DNA of 64,000 nt from Microbacterium sp. W4I20 (GCF_030816505.1 NZ_JAUSYB010000001.1:434001-498000), one strand, 5' to 3'. Counted from the stretch's first letter, positions 38,744-49,006 are shown. Numbers and translations: made by a program. Notes: generated from the sequence alone by a model not told the origin.

Positions 38744-40705
38744 ATGGCTTCCGAGAGCCGGCGCATCGCGCGCGTGCTCCTCGACTCACCGCTGCCGCAG
38801 CTCGATCGGCTGTTCGACTACTCATTGCCTGTCGAGTTCGGCGATGTGCCGCTCGGTGTGCGCGTACGCGTCCCGCTCCGCACGGCAGGCCGTGTGGTCG
38901 ACGGGTACATCGTCGAGATCGACACGGAGGACGACGTCGAGCGGCCGCTGTCCGAGGTCGAGAGCGTCGTCTCCGAGGTCGCGGTGCTGCCCGAGCGCCT
39001 GCACCGGCTCGCCCGGCGCGTCGCAGACCGTGCCGCCGGCTCGGCATCCGACATCCTGCGACTCGTCATCCCCAAGCGGCAGGTCCGCGTCGAGAAGGCC
39101 TGGACCGCCGACACGCCCGCGGCCGCACTCGATGACGACGCACTCGCACGCGGACGGGAGATCCTCGACCTGTACGAAGGCCTCGAGGACGTGCTCGAGG
39201 ACAAGGGCCGTGCGGCCGTGGAGGCAATCCCGCAACTCCGGGAAGGGATGCCGGGGTGGTCGCAGCTCCTGGCGGCGTCTGCCGCGCGCACTTTGGCTTC
39301 CGGGAGCTCCGCGATCGTGGTCGTGCCGGACCACCGTGACCTGGATCAGCTGCTCGCAGCCCTCGACGGCTTCGTGCCCGCCGAGGCCGTCGTGCGCCAT
39401 GACTCCCGACAGTCCAACCCGGACCGCTACCGGGCATTCCTGCGCACTCTCGAAGAGGCGCCCTGCATCGTGGTGGGAAACCGCTCGGCCGTCTACGCCC
39501 CGGTCGAGGCCGGACTGGTGGCGATCTGGGACGACGGCGATCCTCTGCTCGGCGAGCCGCTCGCCCCCTACGTGAACGCGCGCGACGCGGCACTCCTCCG
39601 CCAGGAGCTGGAGCAGTCGGCTCTCCTCTTCGCCGGGCACACCCGCACGACCGACGTCGAGCGGCTGGTGGCGCACGGCTGGCTGCAGGACGTGCGCGCG
39701 GCACGGCGGGTGCTTCCGAAGGTCGTGCTCAGCACGCCGCAGGAGATGGAGCAGCCGACCGCCCAGCGGATGCCGTCGTCGGCGTTCCTGGCCGCACGGA
39801 CCGCCGCCGCCGAGGGGCCCGTGCTGGTGCAGGTGTCGCGTCCCGGATTCTCGCCGTCGCTGGTGTGCGCGGAATGCCGGGCTCCGGCGCGCTGCGCCCA
39901 CTGCGGAGGCCCGCTCGGCGCGCGCCATCGCGGAGCCGTCCCGGTCTGCGGCTGGTGCGGCCGAGGGGCGCGCGCGTGGACCTGTCCGACCTGCTCGTCC
40001 ACGAAGCTGCGGCTGGCATCCTCGGGCAGCGAACGGACGGCCGATGAGCTCGGCCGCGCGTTCCCCGGCATCCGCGTCATCGTCGCCGACGGCGCGCATC
40101 CGGTGGAGCGCGTCGATGCGAAGCCCGCTCTGGTGGTGGCGACCCGGGGTGCAGAACCGCTGGCCGACGGTGGCTACCGCGCCGTGGTGCTCCTCGACGG
40201 GCCGCGGATGCTGCAGGCCCCCGACCTGCGCGTCGGCGAGTCGTGTCTGCGGTGGTGGTCGAACGCGGCCGCTCTCGCCGCACCCGGCGCACCCGTCCAC
40301 CTGGTCGGCGTCGACGGCACCGTGGGCAGAGCCCTCGCCACCTGGAACCACGCCGGGTATGCGAGATCCGAGCTCGAGAGCAGAGCCCCGCTGCACATGC
40401 CACCCACCGCGCGTGTCGCCCTCGTCGAGGGATCGGCCGCTGCGGTCCCTCGTGCGCTGATGGCCCTCGGTGAACTCTCGCTTCCCCCCGATGCGGTCCT
40501 CGGACCGGTGCCGGTGGAATCCGACGACTTCCCGCCCCGCGTACGTGCGCTCGTGCGCTTCGACTACGGCGCCGGGAGCCGTGTCGCCACCACCCTGCGG
40601 GCAGCGGTCGTCGCCGAGGCGGTGAGCGGCCGCGGTCGCCGCGGCCCCGGACAGACGAAGAACACGCTCTCCGTCCGTCTCGATATCCTCGATCCAGAGC
40701 TCTGA
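38744..40705 (+). CDS. priA: Probable primosomal protein N' (actinobacterial PriA, degenerate helicase)
   Basis: A 653-residue PriA homologue. The N-terminal DNA-binding domain has RIARVLLDSPLPQLDRLFDY and VRVRVPL, and the zinc-binding region has CAECRAPARCAHCGG and CGWCGRGARAWTCPTCSS. The helicase core is degenerate: where Walker A should be the sequence reads ASAARTLASGSSAIVVV with no GxGK(S/T), and the DEAH position reads IWDDGDPLL. Actinobacterial PriA proteins are known for this loss, so it probably restarts replication without helicase activity. The ATG at 38744 is chosen as the first that gives the standard N-terminus; it lies 16 bases after metK. Confidence 0.92.
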   Translation: MASESRRIARVLLDSPLPQLDRLFDYSLPVEFGDVPLGVRVRVPLRTAGRVVDGYIVEIDTEDDVERPLSEVESVVSEVAVLPERLHRLARRVADRAAGSASDILRLVIPKRQVRVEKAWTADTPAAALDDDALARGREILDLYEGLEDVLEDKGRAAVEAIPQLREGMPGWSQLLAASAARTLASGSSAIVVVPDHRDLDQLLAALDGFVPAEAVVRHDSRQSNPDRYRAFLRTLEEAPCIVVGNRSAVYAPVEAGLVAIWDDGDPLLGEPLAPYVNARDAALLRQELEQSALLFAGHTRTTDVERLVAHGWLQDVRAARRVLPKVVLSTPQEMEQPTAQRMPSSAFLAARTAAAEGPVLVQVSRPGFSPSLVCAECRAPARCAHCGGPLGARHRGAVPVCGWCGRGARAWTCPTCSSTKLRLASSGSERTADELGRAFPGIRVIVADGAHPVERVDAKPALVVATRGAEPLADGGYRAVVLLDGPRMLQAPDLRVGESCLRWWSNAAALAAPGAPVHLVGVDGTVGRALATWNHAGYARSELESRAPLHMPPTARVALVEGSAAAVPRALMALGELSLPPDAVLGPVPVESDDFPPRVRALVRFDYGAGSRVATTLRAAVVAEAVSGRGRRGPGQTKNTLSVRLDILDPEL

Positions 40706-40723
40706 CCCTTCCGGAGAACCTTC

Positions 40724-41644
40724 ATGCGCCTCGTCTTCGCCGGCACACCCGCTGCTGCCGTGCCCACCCTCCGACGTCTGGCGACGGACCACGAGATCGC
40801 CGCGGTGGTCACCCGCCCCGACGCGCCGCTCGGTCGCAAGCGGGTCCTCACGCCGTCACCGGTCGCTCAGGCGGCGGCGGAACTCGGCCTCCCCGTGATC
40901 AAGGCCGCGCGCCTCGACGCCGAGGCGACCGCGCAGATCGTCGCGCTGCGACCCGAGCTCGGCGTGATCGTGGCGTACGGCGGGCTGGTGCGCGAGCCGC
41001 TGCTCTCTGCCCCGGATGCCGGCTGGATCAACCTGCACTTCTCGCTGCTGCCCGCCTGGCGGGGCGCGGCACCGGTGCAACGGGCGCTGATCGCCGGCGA
41101 TGAAGTGCTCGGCGCGAGCGTGTTCCAGCTCGTCGCGGAGCTCGACGCCGGCGACGTGTTCGCCGCGCGCCCGGTCGATGTTCCCGCGGGCGCGACCGCG
41201 GACGTCGCTCTCGATTTCCTCGCCATCGACGGTGCCGAGCTCACAGCCGATGTGGTCGACGCGATCGCCGACGGCACGGCGCAAGCGGTCCCGCAGCACG
41301 GAACTCCGACCGTCGCCCCGAAGCTCTCACTGGCTGACGGACTCCTCGACTGGTCACAACCGGTCGATGTCATCCACGCGCAGTTCCGCGGAGTGACCCC
41401 CGAGCCCGGCGCGCACACCACGGTCGACGGTCTGCGGCTGAAGATTCTCGACGCGGCGCCGGCGGACGACGTCGAGCCTCTCGAACCGGGGGCCATCGTC
41501 GGCACCCGGTCGGCGCTGCTCATCGGCACGGCATCCACTCCGCTGGCGGTGACGCGCGTGCAGCCGGCGGGCAAGGGCGCGATGAGCGCGGTGGACTGGT
41601 GGCGCGGCCAGCACGGCACGGAAGAACGGCGAGCAGGATCATGA
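40724..41644 (+). CDS. fmt: Methionyl-tRNA formyltransferase
   Basis: A 306-residue enzyme that formylates initiator Met-tRNA with 10-formyl-THF. It starts MRLVFAGTPAAAVPTLRRL. The catalytic region contains LHFSLLPAWRGAAPVQRALI with the conserved asparagine/histidine just before, plus AELDAGDVF. The C-terminal OB-like domain binds tRNA. GGAG precedes the ATG. The priA-fmt-rsmB order is the usual actinobacterial one, and the stop overlaps rsmB by ATGA. Confidence 0.96.
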   Translation: MRLVFAGTPAAAVPTLRRLATDHEIAAVVTRPDAPLGRKRVLTPSPVAQAAAELGLPVIKAARLDAEATAQIVALRPELGVIVAYGGLVREPLLSAPDAGWINLHFSLLPAWRGAAPVQRALIAGDEVLGASVFQLVAELDAGDVFAARPVDVPAGATADVALDFLAIDGAELTADVVDAIADGTAQAVPQHGTPTVAPKLSLADGLLDWSQPVDVIHAQFRGVTPEPGAHTTVDGLRLKILDAAPADDVEPLEPGAIVGTRSALLIGTASTPLAVTRVQPAGKGAMSAVDWWRGQHGTEERRAGS

Positions 41645-43158
41645 CCGGAGCAGAGCAGGGGAGAGGGCCCCGCCGACCACGCGGCGACCAGAGGTCCGGA
41701 AGCGGTGGACGCCAGGGCGGAGCACGGAAGCCGAACGACGCATCCTCCGGACAGCGCGGCCCGTCGCGCACCGTTCAGCCGGCGCGACGGGTGGCGTTCG
41801 ACGTGCTGCGCGCCGTATCGGACTCCGACGCCTATGCGAATCTGCTGCTGCCGGCGGCGATCGCCGACGCTGGACTCTCACCGCAGGATGCCGCCCTCGC
41901 GACCGAGCTGACGTACGGCACCCTGCGACGCCGCGGCCTCTACGACGCGATCATCGCGGCAGCCGCCGACCGTGCGACCGACGGCATCGACTCGGCGGTG
42001 CTCGATGCGCTCCGGCTCGCCGTGCACCAGCTGCTCGCCACGCGCGTCGCGCCGCACGCGGCCGTCAACGAGTCCGTGAACCTCGTGGCGACGGTCTCGG
42101 GCCGCGGCGCGTCGAGCTTCGCCAACGCCGTGCTCCGACGCATCACGCGTGAGACGCCGGAGCAGTGGCAGGAGCGGATCGAGCAGGACGCCCGCTCCGA
42201 CGATGAGCGGCTCGCGCTGCGGTCGGCGCACCCGGTGTGGATCATCCGGGCGCTGCGACGGGCGCTGGCGGCCGAAGGGCGTTCGGAGGAGCTCGAGGCG
42301 CTCCTCGCAGCGGACAACGTCTCGCCCGAGGTGACGCTGGTCGCGCTGCCCGGACTCGCGGAGCCGGCTGAGCCCCGACGTCCGTTCGCCGCCACCGCCT
42401 TCGGGTCACCCGGCGGCGATCCGCGGCACTCCGTCTCGGCATCCGGTGGCACCGTCCGCGTGCAGGACGAGGGCTCGCAGCTGGTCGCCCTCGCCCTCGC
42501 CGACGTCCTGCCGATCCGCGAGGGGGAGCGCTGGCTCGACCTCTGCGCCGGGCCCGGAGGCAAGACCGCGCTGCTCGCGGCGATCGCCCGTCAGCACGGC
42601 GCTGTGCTGGAGGCCAACGAGATCGTGCCGACCCGCGCCCGCCTCGTGCGCAACGCCCTGCGCGCCGTCCCGGGCGACGTCGTCGTCCACGAGCAGGATG
42701 GCCGCGAACTCGCCGCCACCCACGCGGGGCAGTTCGACAGGATCCTCGTCGACGCACCCTGCACCGGTCTCGGCGCGCTCCGACGACGCCCCGAGGCGCG
42801 GTGGAGGAAGACTCCGGCAGACGTGGCCGAGCTCGTGCCGCTGCAGGTGGATCTGCTCAGCGCCGCCCTCGAGGCGCTCGCACCCGGCGGCGTCGTCGCG
42901 TACGTGACCTGCTCGCCGCACCTCGCTGAGACCGTGGGTGTCGTGCAGGAGGTGCTCCGCGGGCGCACCGACATCACCGAGCTCGATGCCCGTGCTGCGA
43001 TCTCGCAGCTCGCCCGATCGCCGATCGACCTCGCCGAGGACGGTCGAACCGGATCCGGCAGCGCCCAGCTCTGGCCGCACCGTCATGGCACCGACGCCAT
43101 GTTCCTCGCGCTGCTGCAGCGCGAGGGTTCCGCGACCGACCGACCGAAGGAACACTAG
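41641..43158 (+). CDS. rsmB: 16S rRNA (cytosine-5-)-methyltransferase, RsmB/Fmu family
   Basis: A 505-residue SAM-dependent methyltransferase modifying a cytosine of 16S rRNA. After a basic, disordered head of about 45 residues comes a NusB-like RNA-binding domain (ARRVAFDVLRAVSDSDAYAN, VNESVNLVATVSGRGASSF). The catalytic domain follows with SAM loop LDLCAGPGGKTALLA, the first active cysteine in DAPCTGLGALRRRPEARW and the second in VTCSPHLAET. The ATG at 41641 overlaps the fmt stop; a longer reading frame upstream would run through fmt and is rejected. Confidence 0.94.
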   Translation: MTGAEQGRGPRRPRGDQRSGSGGRQGGARKPNDASSGQRGPSRTVQPARRVAFDVLRAVSDSDAYANLLLPAAIADAGLSPQDAALATELTYGTLRRRGLYDAIIAAAADRATDGIDSAVLDALRLAVHQLLATRVAPHAAVNESVNLVATVSGRGASSFANAVLRRITRETPEQWQERIEQDARSDDERLALRSAHPVWIIRALRRALAAEGRSEELEALLAADNVSPEVTLVALPGLAEPAEPRRPFAATAFGSPGGDPRHSVSASGGTVRVQDEGSQLVALALADVLPIREGERWLDLCAGPGGKTALLAAIARQHGAVLEANEIVPTRARLVRNALRAVPGDVVVHEQDGRELAATHAGQFDRILVDAPCTGLGALRRRPEARWRKTPADVAELVPLQVDLLSAALEALAPGGVVAYVTCSPHLAETVGVVQEVLRGRTDITELDARAAISQLARSPIDLAEDGRTGSGSAQLWPHRHGTDAMFLALLQREGSATDRPKEH

Positions 43159-43162
43159 GACC

Positions 43163-43843
43163 GTGGAACTCCCCAGCGCCCCGCGCATCAACCCCAGCAT
43201 CCTGGCGGCCGACTTCGTGAACCTGCAGGCCGATCTCGCCCGCATCGCGTCGGCGGACTTCGCGCACGTCGATGTGATGGACAATCACTTCGTCCCGAAC
43301 CTGACGTTCGGACCGCAGATGGTCGAGCGCATCCAGGCGACCAGCCCGATCCCGCTCGATGTGCACCTCATGATCACCGACCCCGACCGCTGGGCGCCCG
43401 GTTACGCGGAGATCGGCGCGTCGAGCGTCACGTTCCACCTCGAGGCGGCGGCGGATCCGATCGCCCTCGCTCGACGCCTCCGTGACATCGGCGCCCGTGC
43501 CGGCATCGCGATCAAGCCCGACACCCCCGCGGACGGCCTGTACTCGGTCCTGGAGGAGTTCGACCAGATCCTGGTGATGACGGTCGAGCCGGGGTTCGGC
43601 GGTCAGGGGTTCATGCAGGAGACCATGCCGAAGCTCCGCTCTCTCGCCGAGGAAGCGAGACGACGCGGGTCGCAGGTGTGGCTGCAGGTCGACGGCGGCA
43701 TCTCCGACAGCACCATCGAGATGGCGGCAGCCGCAGGGGCCGACACGTTCGTCGCGGGTTCTGCGGTGTACGGCGCGGACGACATCGAGGCGGCCGTCAC
43801 CCGGCTCAGAGACCGCGCCCGAGCCGCTAGCCTTGACGGGTGA
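43163..43843 (+). CDS. rpe: Ribulose-phosphate 3-epimerase
   Basis: A 226-residue TIM-barrel enzyme interconverting ribulose-5-P and xylulose-5-P in the pentose phosphate pathway. The GTG at 43163 is the only start giving the usual short N-terminus ([17 protein letters not shown]). Metal and catalytic residues sit in [36 protein letters not shown] and LQVDGGI. It ends with a 4-base overlap of the hisE start and carries a candidate hisE -10 box in its last codons. Confidence 0.96.
   Translation: MELPSAPRINPSILAADFVNLQADLARIASADFAHVDVMDNHFVPNLTFGPQMVERIQATSPIPLDVHLMITDPDRWAPGYAEIGASSVTFHLEAAADPIALARRLRDIGARAGIAIKPDTPADGLYSVLEEFDQILVMTVEPGFGGQGFMQETMPKLRSLAEEARRRGSQVWLQVDGGISDSTIEMAAAAGADTFVAGSAVYGADDIEAAVTRLRDRARAASLDG
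43828..43833 (+). promoter_or_regulatory. Candidate -10 box of hisE (possible leaderless transcript)
   Basis: TAGCCT in the final codons of rpe ends six bases before the hisE GTG. It would allow the his genes to be transcribed separately from the priA-fmt-rsmB-rpe genes. Confidence 0.4.
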
Positions 43844-44103
43844 AGACTTTCGACGAGCTGTTCGCCGAGCTCAGCGCCAAGGCCGAGACCCGTCCTGAGG
43901 GATCCCGGACCATCGCCGAGCTCGACGGCGGCGTGCACACGATCGGCAAGAAGATCGTCGAAGAGGCCGCCGAGGTCTGGATGGCGTCCGAGTACGAGTC
44001 CGACGAAGCCGCTGCCGAAGAGATCTCGCAGCTGCTCTACCACCTGCAGGTGATGATGCTCGCGAAGGGCCTCAGTCTGCAGGACGTCTACCGACATCTG
44101 TGA
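43840..44103 (+). CDS. hisE: Phosphoribosyl-ATP pyrophosphatase
   Basis: An 87-residue MazG-like all-helical hydrolase, second step of histidine synthesis. It starts with GTG overlapping the rpe stop. Helix [18 protein letters not shown] carries the metal-binding glutamates, followed by [19 protein letters not shown]. It is a free-standing HisE, as in mycobacteria, with HisI encoded separately 1.6 kb downstream. Confidence 0.96.
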   Translation: MKTFDELFAELSAKAETRPEGSRTIAELDGGVHTIGKKIVEEAAEVWMASEYESDEAAAEEISQLLYHLQVMMLAKGLSLQDVYRHL

Positions 44104-44141
44104 TGCGCTCCGTTCTCACTCCTTCGAACTGAAAGCCGTCC

Positions 44142-44984
44142 ATGCTGCGCATCGCTGTTCCGAACAAGGGCTCGCTCTCCGAGACCGCCGCCGACATGCT
44201 CGCCGAGGCCGGCTACGCCGGTCGCCGCGACCCCAAGACCCTTCATGTCGTCGACGCCGAGAACGACGTCGAATTCTTCTTCCTCCGTCCGAAGGACATC
44301 GCCACCTACGTGGGATCCGGCGCCATCGACGTGGGCATCACCGGCCGTGATCTGCTCCTCGACGCACGGATGCCGGGGGCACGGGAGATCGAGGCGCTCG
44401 GCTTCGCCGGCTCCACCTTCCGCTTCGCCGCACCCGCCGGCAAGTACACCGACGTCTCCGAGCTCGACGGCCTGCGCATCGCGACGTCGTACCCGGGCCT
44501 GGTCGACGCGTTCCTCGACGAGCGCGGCATCGCGGTCGACCTGGTGCCGCTCGACGGAGCCGTGGAGTCGGCGGTGCGCCTCGGCGTCGCGGATGCCGTG
44601 GCCGACGTCGTGGAGACCGGCACCACGCTCCGCCAGGCAGGCCTCGACGTGTTCGGACCGGTGATCCTGCAGTCCGAGGCCGTGCTCATCGCGGGACCGG
44701 TCGACGCAGAGGGTTCGGAGACGCTGCTGCGGAGGCTCCGCGGCGTGATGGTGGCGCGGCGATTCGTGATGATCGACTACGACCTGCCGGTCGCCCTCCT
44801 CGACGATGCGGTGAAGATCGCCGGGGGCGTGGAGTCGCCGACCGTGTCTCCGCTGCGCGACCCGGAGTGGGTGGCGGTGCGCGTCATGGTCGCGCGGTCG
44901 AGGGTCAACCACGTGATGGACGCTCTGTACGCGCTCGGCGCGCGGGCCATCCTCGTCACCGCGATCCACAACGCGAGGCTCTGA
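44142..44984 (+). CDS. hisG: ATP phosphoribosyltransferase, long form
   Basis: A 280-residue first enzyme of histidine synthesis, of the long HisG type with a C-terminal regulatory ACT-like domain (about 205-280), so no HisZ is needed. Signatures: [19 protein letters not shown] at the N-terminus, [16 protein letters not shown], the PRPP loop [17 protein letters not shown], and a C-terminal domain with [15 protein letters not shown]. It is expected to be inhibited by histidine. Its stop overlaps the hisF start (TGATG). Confidence 0.96.
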   Translation: MLRIAVPNKGSLSETAADMLAEAGYAGRRDPKTLHVVDAENDVEFFFLRPKDIATYVGSGAIDVGITGRDLLLDARMPGAREIEALGFAGSTFRFAAPAGKYTDVSELDGLRIATSYPGLVDAFLDERGIAVDLVPLDGAVESAVRLGVADAVADVVETGTTLRQAGLDVFGPVILQSEAVLIAGPVDAEGSETLLRRLRGVMVARRFVMIDYDLPVALLDDAVKIAGGVESPTVSPLRDPEWVAVRVMVARSRVNHVMDALYALGARAILVTAIHNARL

Positions 44985-45745
44985 TGACGCTCGCCAGCCG
45001 CGTCATCCCCTGTCTGGATGTGGCCGACGGCCGCGTCGTCAAGGGTGTCAACTTCGAGAACCTGCGCGACATGGGCGATCCGGTCGCGCTCGCCCGGCAC
45101 TACGCGGCGCAGGGCGCCGATGAGATCACCTTCCTCGATGTGACGGCGACCGTCGACGCCCGGGCGACGACCTACGACGTCGTGCAGCGCACCGCCGAGC
45201 AGGTCTTCGTCCCGCTCACGGTGGGCGGGGGAGTGCGCAGCGTCGACGACGTCGCACGTCTGCTCGCCGTGGGCGCCGACAAGGTGGGCGTCAACTCCGC
45301 CGCGATCGCCCGCCCTGACCTGCTCGGCGAGATCGCGGATCGGTTCGGTGCCCAGGTGCTCGTGCTGTCCCTCGACGTGAAGCGGGCCGACACGACGCCG
45401 TCGGGCTTCGTCGTCACCACCCACGGCGGCCGCACGCAGACGACGCTCGACGCGCTCGTCTGGGCGCGGGAGGCCGCGGAGCGCGGAGCCGGCGAGCTGC
45501 TGGTGAACTCGATCGACGCCGACGGCACCCGCGACGGCTTCGACCTCGAGTTGGTCCGTCTCATGCGCGAGATCGCGACGGTCCCGGTGATCGCCTCCGG
45601 CGGCGCGGGGAAGGCCGCGGACTTCGCCCCGGCCATCAAGGCGGGAGCGGATGCCGTCCTCGCCGCGAGCGTGTTCCACACCGGGGCGCTCACGGTCGGC
45701 GATGTCAAGGACGCGCTGCGCGCGGAAGGAGTGCTGGTCCGGTGA
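44984..45745 (+). CDS. hisF: Imidazole glycerol phosphate synthase, cyclase subunit
   Basis: A 253-residue TIM barrel that with HisH forms imidazole glycerol phosphate and AICAR. The start ATG uses the last base of the hisG stop. Catalytic aspartates are seen in [16 protein letters not shown] (near 12) and [11 protein letters not shown] (near 130); [10 protein letters not shown] and [11 protein letters not shown] form the phosphate sites. hisH, hisA, hisB, hisC and hisD are not in this window, so the his genes are split between loci. Confidence 0.97.
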   Translation: MTLASRVIPCLDVADGRVVKGVNFENLRDMGDPVALARHYAAQGADEITFLDVTATVDARATTYDVVQRTAEQVFVPLTVGGGVRSVDDVARLLAVGADKVGVNSAAIARPDLLGEIADRFGAQVLVLSLDVKRADTTPSGFVVTTHGGRTQTTLDALVWAREAAERGAGELLVNSIDADGTRDGFDLELVRLMREIATVPVIASGGAGKAADFAPAIKAGADAVLAASVFHTGALTVGDVKDALRAEGVLVR

Positions 45746-46101
45746 GTACCGTCGAGGAACGAATCGGCCAGGTCGCCTTCAACGCCGACGGGCTCGCCCC
45801 CGTCATCGTGCAGCAGTGGGACACCCATGAGGTGCTGATGCTCGCCTGGGTCGACGCGGAGGCGCTGCGCCGGACGCTGACTTCGGGCCGCGCGACCTAC
45901 TGGTCGCGGTCCCGCCAGGAGTACTGGCGCAAGGGCGATACCTCCGGCCACATCCAGGTCGTCCGGGAAGCCCGCCTGGACTGCGACGGCGACGCCATCC
46001 TGCTCCTGGTCGACCAGACCGGCCCGGCCTGCCACACCGGCACGCACACCTGCTTCGACACGACGGATCTCGACGCGGTCGTGGGAACGGCCGCGCCGTG
46101 A
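45742..46101 (+). CDS. hisI: Phosphoribosyl-AMP cyclohydrolase
   Basis: A 119-residue zinc and magnesium enzyme, third step of histidine synthesis. It starts with GTG overlapping hisF. Conserved blocks are [38 protein letters not shown], and the zinc-cysteine region [20 protein letters not shown] with a last cysteine in HTCF. Its stop overlaps the next gene by four bases. In several related actinobacteria trpE follows hisI; it is absent here. Confidence 0.97.
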   Translation: MSTVEERIGQVAFNADGLAPVIVQQWDTHEVLMLAWVDAEALRRTLTSGRATYWSRSRQEYWRKGDTSGHIQVVREARLDCDGDAILLLVDQTGPACHTGTHTCFDTTDLDAVVGTAAP

Positions 46102-46688
46102 CGCTCGCGCGCCGCGGTCGGTCGATCGCCGTCTCCGGGTTCCTGCTCGCGGGGGCCATCGGCATCATCTCCTCGACGCAGACCTGGCTGACGGTCGAAC
46201 GGGCCGACGCCGGCGAGGCGATCCTGGTCCCCGGTGCATCGGCACTGGTGCTGCTGGCGCCGCTGAGCCTGGCGGTGCTGGCGCTCGGCGCCGCGCTGTC
46301 GATCGCCGCCAAGCCCGTGCGGCTCGTCTTCGGCGTACTCGCCGGCGCAGCATCCGTGTTCCTGGGCTGGTCGACGCTCCAGGTGCTGCTGACCGCGCCC
46401 CTCAGCGCCGTGGCACCCGCGGTGACCGAGGCGACGGGCCTGGCCGGCGGCGACGCCCTCAGCGACGTCGTCCGGGCCATCGTGCCTTCGGCGTGGCCGG
46501 TCATCGCCCTGGTGGGCTGGGTGATCCTGCTCGCCGCCTCCGTCGTCGTGCTCCTGACCTGGCGCGGCTGGAAGACCGGCGGCCGCCGCTACCGCACCGA
46601 CAACGCCGAGCACACCGCACACGAGGGACCGGTCGATGCGGTCGATTCCTGGGACGAGCTGTCCCGCGGAACCGATCCGACACGGTGA
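46098..46688 (+). CDS. Trp biosynthesis-associated membrane protein (TIGR02234 family)
   Basis: A 196-residue integral membrane protein with four predicted helices ([71 protein letters not shown]) and the family-typical STQTWLTVE after the first helix. The C-terminal tail is cytoplasmic and acidic. Members of this family lie in actinobacterial trp loci; the function is unknown. It overlaps hisI by ATGA, physically welding the his and trp blocks together. Confidence 0.88.
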   Translation: MTLARRGRSIAVSGFLLAGAIGIISSTQTWLTVERADAGEAILVPGASALVLLAPLSLAVLALGAALSIAAKPVRLVFGVLAGAASVFLGWSTLQVLLTAPLSAVAPAVTEATGLAGGDALSDVVRAIVPSAWPVIALVGWVILLAASVVVLLTWRGWKTGGRRYRTDNAEHTAHEGPVDAVDSWDELSRGTDPTR

Positions 46689-46694
46689 CCCCGA

Positions 46695-46700
46695 TAGACT
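46695..46700 (+). promoter_or_regulatory. Candidate -10 box upstream of the HGxxPAAW-trpCBA genes
   Basis: TAGACT in the context CCGATAGACTGA, identical over these 12 bases to the pyrR promoter region at 27531. It lies in the 46-base gap before the HGxxPAAW gene and could drive trpC-trpB-trpA. No leader peptide with tandem tryptophans fits in this gap. Confidence 0.5.
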
Positions 46701-46734
46701 GATTCCCGCCCCGCACGTCGTCCCCGGAGGAAAC

Positions 46735-46965
46735 ATGACCAACCCGATCGCTGACCCCGGCCACGGACACTCGCCTGCGGCCTGGACCGCCGTCGTGATC
46801 ATGCTCGTCGGCTTCACCGCCGCGACCGTCGCGTTCTGCTTCGAGCAGCCCCTCCTGGTCTGGATCACCGCGGCGCTCATCCCGATCGGCGCGATCGTCG
46901 GCTGGGTGCTCGCCCGGGCCGGTTACGGCGTGAAGGGTCCGAAGTACTCTCCGAAGGCACACTAA
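46735..46965 (+). CDS. HGxxPAAW-motif small membrane protein
   Basis: A 76-residue protein with two transmembrane helices (WTAVVIMLVGFTAATVAFCF and LVWITAALIPIGAIVGWVLA) and the signature HGHSPAAW (residues 10-17) at the entry of the first helix. This family is found next to trp genes in actinobacteria and has no known function. GGAGG precedes the ATG by four bases. Its TAA stop provides the A of the trpC start (TAATG). Confidence 0.9.
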   Translation: MTNPIADPGHGHSPAAWTAVVIMLVGFTAATVAFCFEQPLLVWITAALIPIGAIVGWVLARAGYGVKGPKYSPKAH

Positions 46966-47741
46966 TGGTGCTCGCCGACCTGACGGCCGGCGCTGTCGCA
47001 GACGCAGAGCGTCGCGCCCTGTCGCGTCCTCTCGCCGTCGTGGAACGAGAGGCTCTCGCGCGGCCCGCCGCCAAGGACGCCCTGTCGTTCCTCGCGCCCG
47101 CCGATCGCGTGAAGATCATCGCCGAGGTGAAGCGGGCGAGCCCGTCGCGCGGCGCTCTGGCCGAGATTCCCGACCCTGCACTGCAGGCGTCGCTCTACGA
47201 GACCGGGGGAGCCTCGGCGATCAGCGTCCTCACCGAGGAGCGGCGGTTCGGCGGCAGCCTCGCCGACCTCGAGGCGGTCACCGCTCGCGTCTCGCTGCCG
47301 GTGCTGCGCAAGGACTTCATCGCCAACCGCTATCAGGTGCTCGAAGCACGAGCAGCCGGTGCGGATCTCGTGCTGCTGATCGTCGCCGGCCTGGAGCCCG
47401 CGGTGCTGCGTGACCTGTTCGGGTTCATCACCGAACTCGGGATGACGCCTCTGGTCGAGACTCACGCCGCCGACGAGCTCGAAGCCGCGATCGATCTCGG
47501 TGCGCCGCTGATCGGCGTCAACGCGCGGGACCTGAAGACCCTCGAACTCGACCGCGATTTGTTCGGCCGCCTCGTCGAGCGCATCCCCGACACCGCGGTG
47601 AAGATCGCCGAGTCGGCTGTCCTCACACCCGATGATGTCGTGCACTATCGCTCCGCCGGCGCCGACGTGGTCCTGATCGGCGAGGCGCTGGTCACCGGCG
47701 ATCCGGTCGCCACCCTGAAGAGCTTCCTGGAGGCATCGTGA
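46965..47741 (+). CDS. trpC: Indole-3-glycerol phosphate synthase
   Basis: A 258-residue TIM barrel forming indole-3-glycerol phosphate. Catalytic lysines and acidic residues are in [14 protein letters not shown] (about 46-59), [13 protein letters not shown] and [33 protein letters not shown] and [12 protein letters not shown] complete the site. Not fused to TrpF. It overlaps both neighbours, so trpC-trpB-trpA form one coupled unit. Confidence 0.97.
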   Translation: MVLADLTAGAVADAERRALSRPLAVVEREALARPAAKDALSFLAPADRVKIIAEVKRASPSRGALAEIPDPALQASLYETGGASAISVLTEERRFGGSLADLEAVTARVSLPVLRKDFIANRYQVLEARAAGADLVLLIVAGLEPAVLRDLFGFITELGMTPLVETHAADELEAAIDLGAPLIGVNARDLKTLELDRDLFGRLVERIPDTAVKIAESAVLTPDDVVHYRSAGADVVLIGEALVTGDPVATLKSFLEAS

Positions 47742-49006
47742 GTCTGCGCGATCAGCACGGCCCCTACTTCGGCGAGTTCGGCGGGCGGTACATGCCCGAG
47801 TCGCTGATCGCCGCGATCGACGAGCTGACCGTCGCGTACGAGGCGGCCGTCGCGGATCCGGACTTCCGTGCCGAGCTCGCGCACCTGCTGAGCTCGTACG
47901 CCGGGCGGCCGTCAGCGATCACGGAAGTGCAGCGGTTCGCCGCGCACGCCGGCGGCGCGCGCGTGTTCCTCAAGCGCGAGGACCTGAACCACACCGGCTC
48001 GCACAAGATCAACAACGTGCTCGGTCAGGCGCTGCTCACGAAGCGGCTCGGCAAGACCCGCGTGATCGCCGAGACGGGTGCCGGTCAGCACGGCGTCGCC
48101 ACGGCGACGGCTGCGGCACTGTTCGGCCTCGACTGCACGATCTACATGGGCGAGGTCGACACCGAGCGGCAGGCGCTCAACGTCGCCCGCATGCGTCTGC
48201 TCGGCGCGGAGGTGGTCCCCGTCACATCCGGATCGCGCACCCTGAAAGACGCGATCAACGACGCCTACCGCGACTGGGTCGCCTCGGTCGAGACCACCAA
48301 CTACGTCTTCGGCACGGCCGCGGGGCCGCATCCGTTCCCCGCCATGGTCCGTGACTTCCAGAAGATCATCGGCGAGGAGGCGCGCCAGCAGCTGCTCGAC
48401 GAGGTCGGTCGCCTTCCCGATGCGGTGCTGGCGTGCGTGGGCGGCGGATCCAACGCGATCGGCATGTTCGACGCCTTCCTCGACGACGAGGGCGTCAAGC
48501 TCTACGGAGTGGAGGCGGCTGGCGACGGCGTCGACACCGACCGTCACGCGGCGTCGATCGAGCGCGGGCGCCCGGGAGTCCTGCACGGCTCGCGGACCTA
48601 TGTGCTCCAGAACCAGGATGGGCAGACGATCGAGTCGCACTCGATCTCGGCCGGACTCGACTACCCCGGTGTCGGCCCCGAGCACTCCTGGCTCGCGGAC
48701 ATCGGCCGTGCCGAGTACATTCCTGCCACCGACGACGAGGCCATGCAGGCCCTCCGCCTGCTGAGCCGGACCGAGGGAATCATTCCGGCGATCGAATCCG
48801 CTCATGCCCTCGCGGGCGCGCTGCGCATCGGCCGCGAGCTGGGTCCGGATGCCGTCATCGCCGTCTGCCTCTCCGGACGCGGCGATAAGGACATGGACAC
48901 CGCGGCGCGGTACTTCGAGCTGTACGACGAAGCCGCTCTCGCGCACGACGTCAGCGACGAGAGCGCCGAAGAAGACCTGGCCTCGAAGGGGGAGCCGCAG
49001 CTATGA
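47738..49006 (+). CDS. trpB: Tryptophan synthase, beta chain
   Basis: A 422-residue PLP enzyme condensing indole and serine. It starts with GTG overlapping trpC. The PLP lysine is K90 in [38 protein letters not shown], the phosphate-binding [15 protein letters not shown] and the C-terminal [10 protein letters not shown] are all intact. An acidic tail of about 20 residues extends beyond the normal end. It pairs with TrpA encoded next. Confidence 0.98.
   Translation: MSLRDQHGPYFGEFGGRYMPESLIAAIDELTVAYEAAVADPDFRAELAHLLSSYAGRPSAITEVQRFAAHAGGARVFLKREDLNHTGSHKINNVLGQALLTKRLGKTRVIAETGAGQHGVATATAAALFGLDCTIYMGEVDTERQALNVARMRLLGAEVVPVTSGSRTLKDAINDAYRDWVASVETTNYVFGTAAGPHPFPAMVRDFQKIIGEEARQQLLDEVGRLPDAVLACVGGGSNAIGMFDAFLDDEGVKLYGVEAAGDGVDTDRHAASIERGRPGVLHGSRTYVLQNQDGQTIESHSISAGLDYPGVGPEHSWLADIGRAEYIPATDDEAMQALRLLSRTEGIIPAIESAHALAGALRIGRELGPDAVIAVCLSGRGDKDMDTAARYFELYDEAALAHDVSDESAEEDLASKGEPQL

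Noticed and set aside
46689..46734. Possible trp attenuator leader peptide
   Set aside because: The 46-base gap has no small frame with tandem Trp codons and no competing hairpins, only a promoter-like box and a ribosome binding site.
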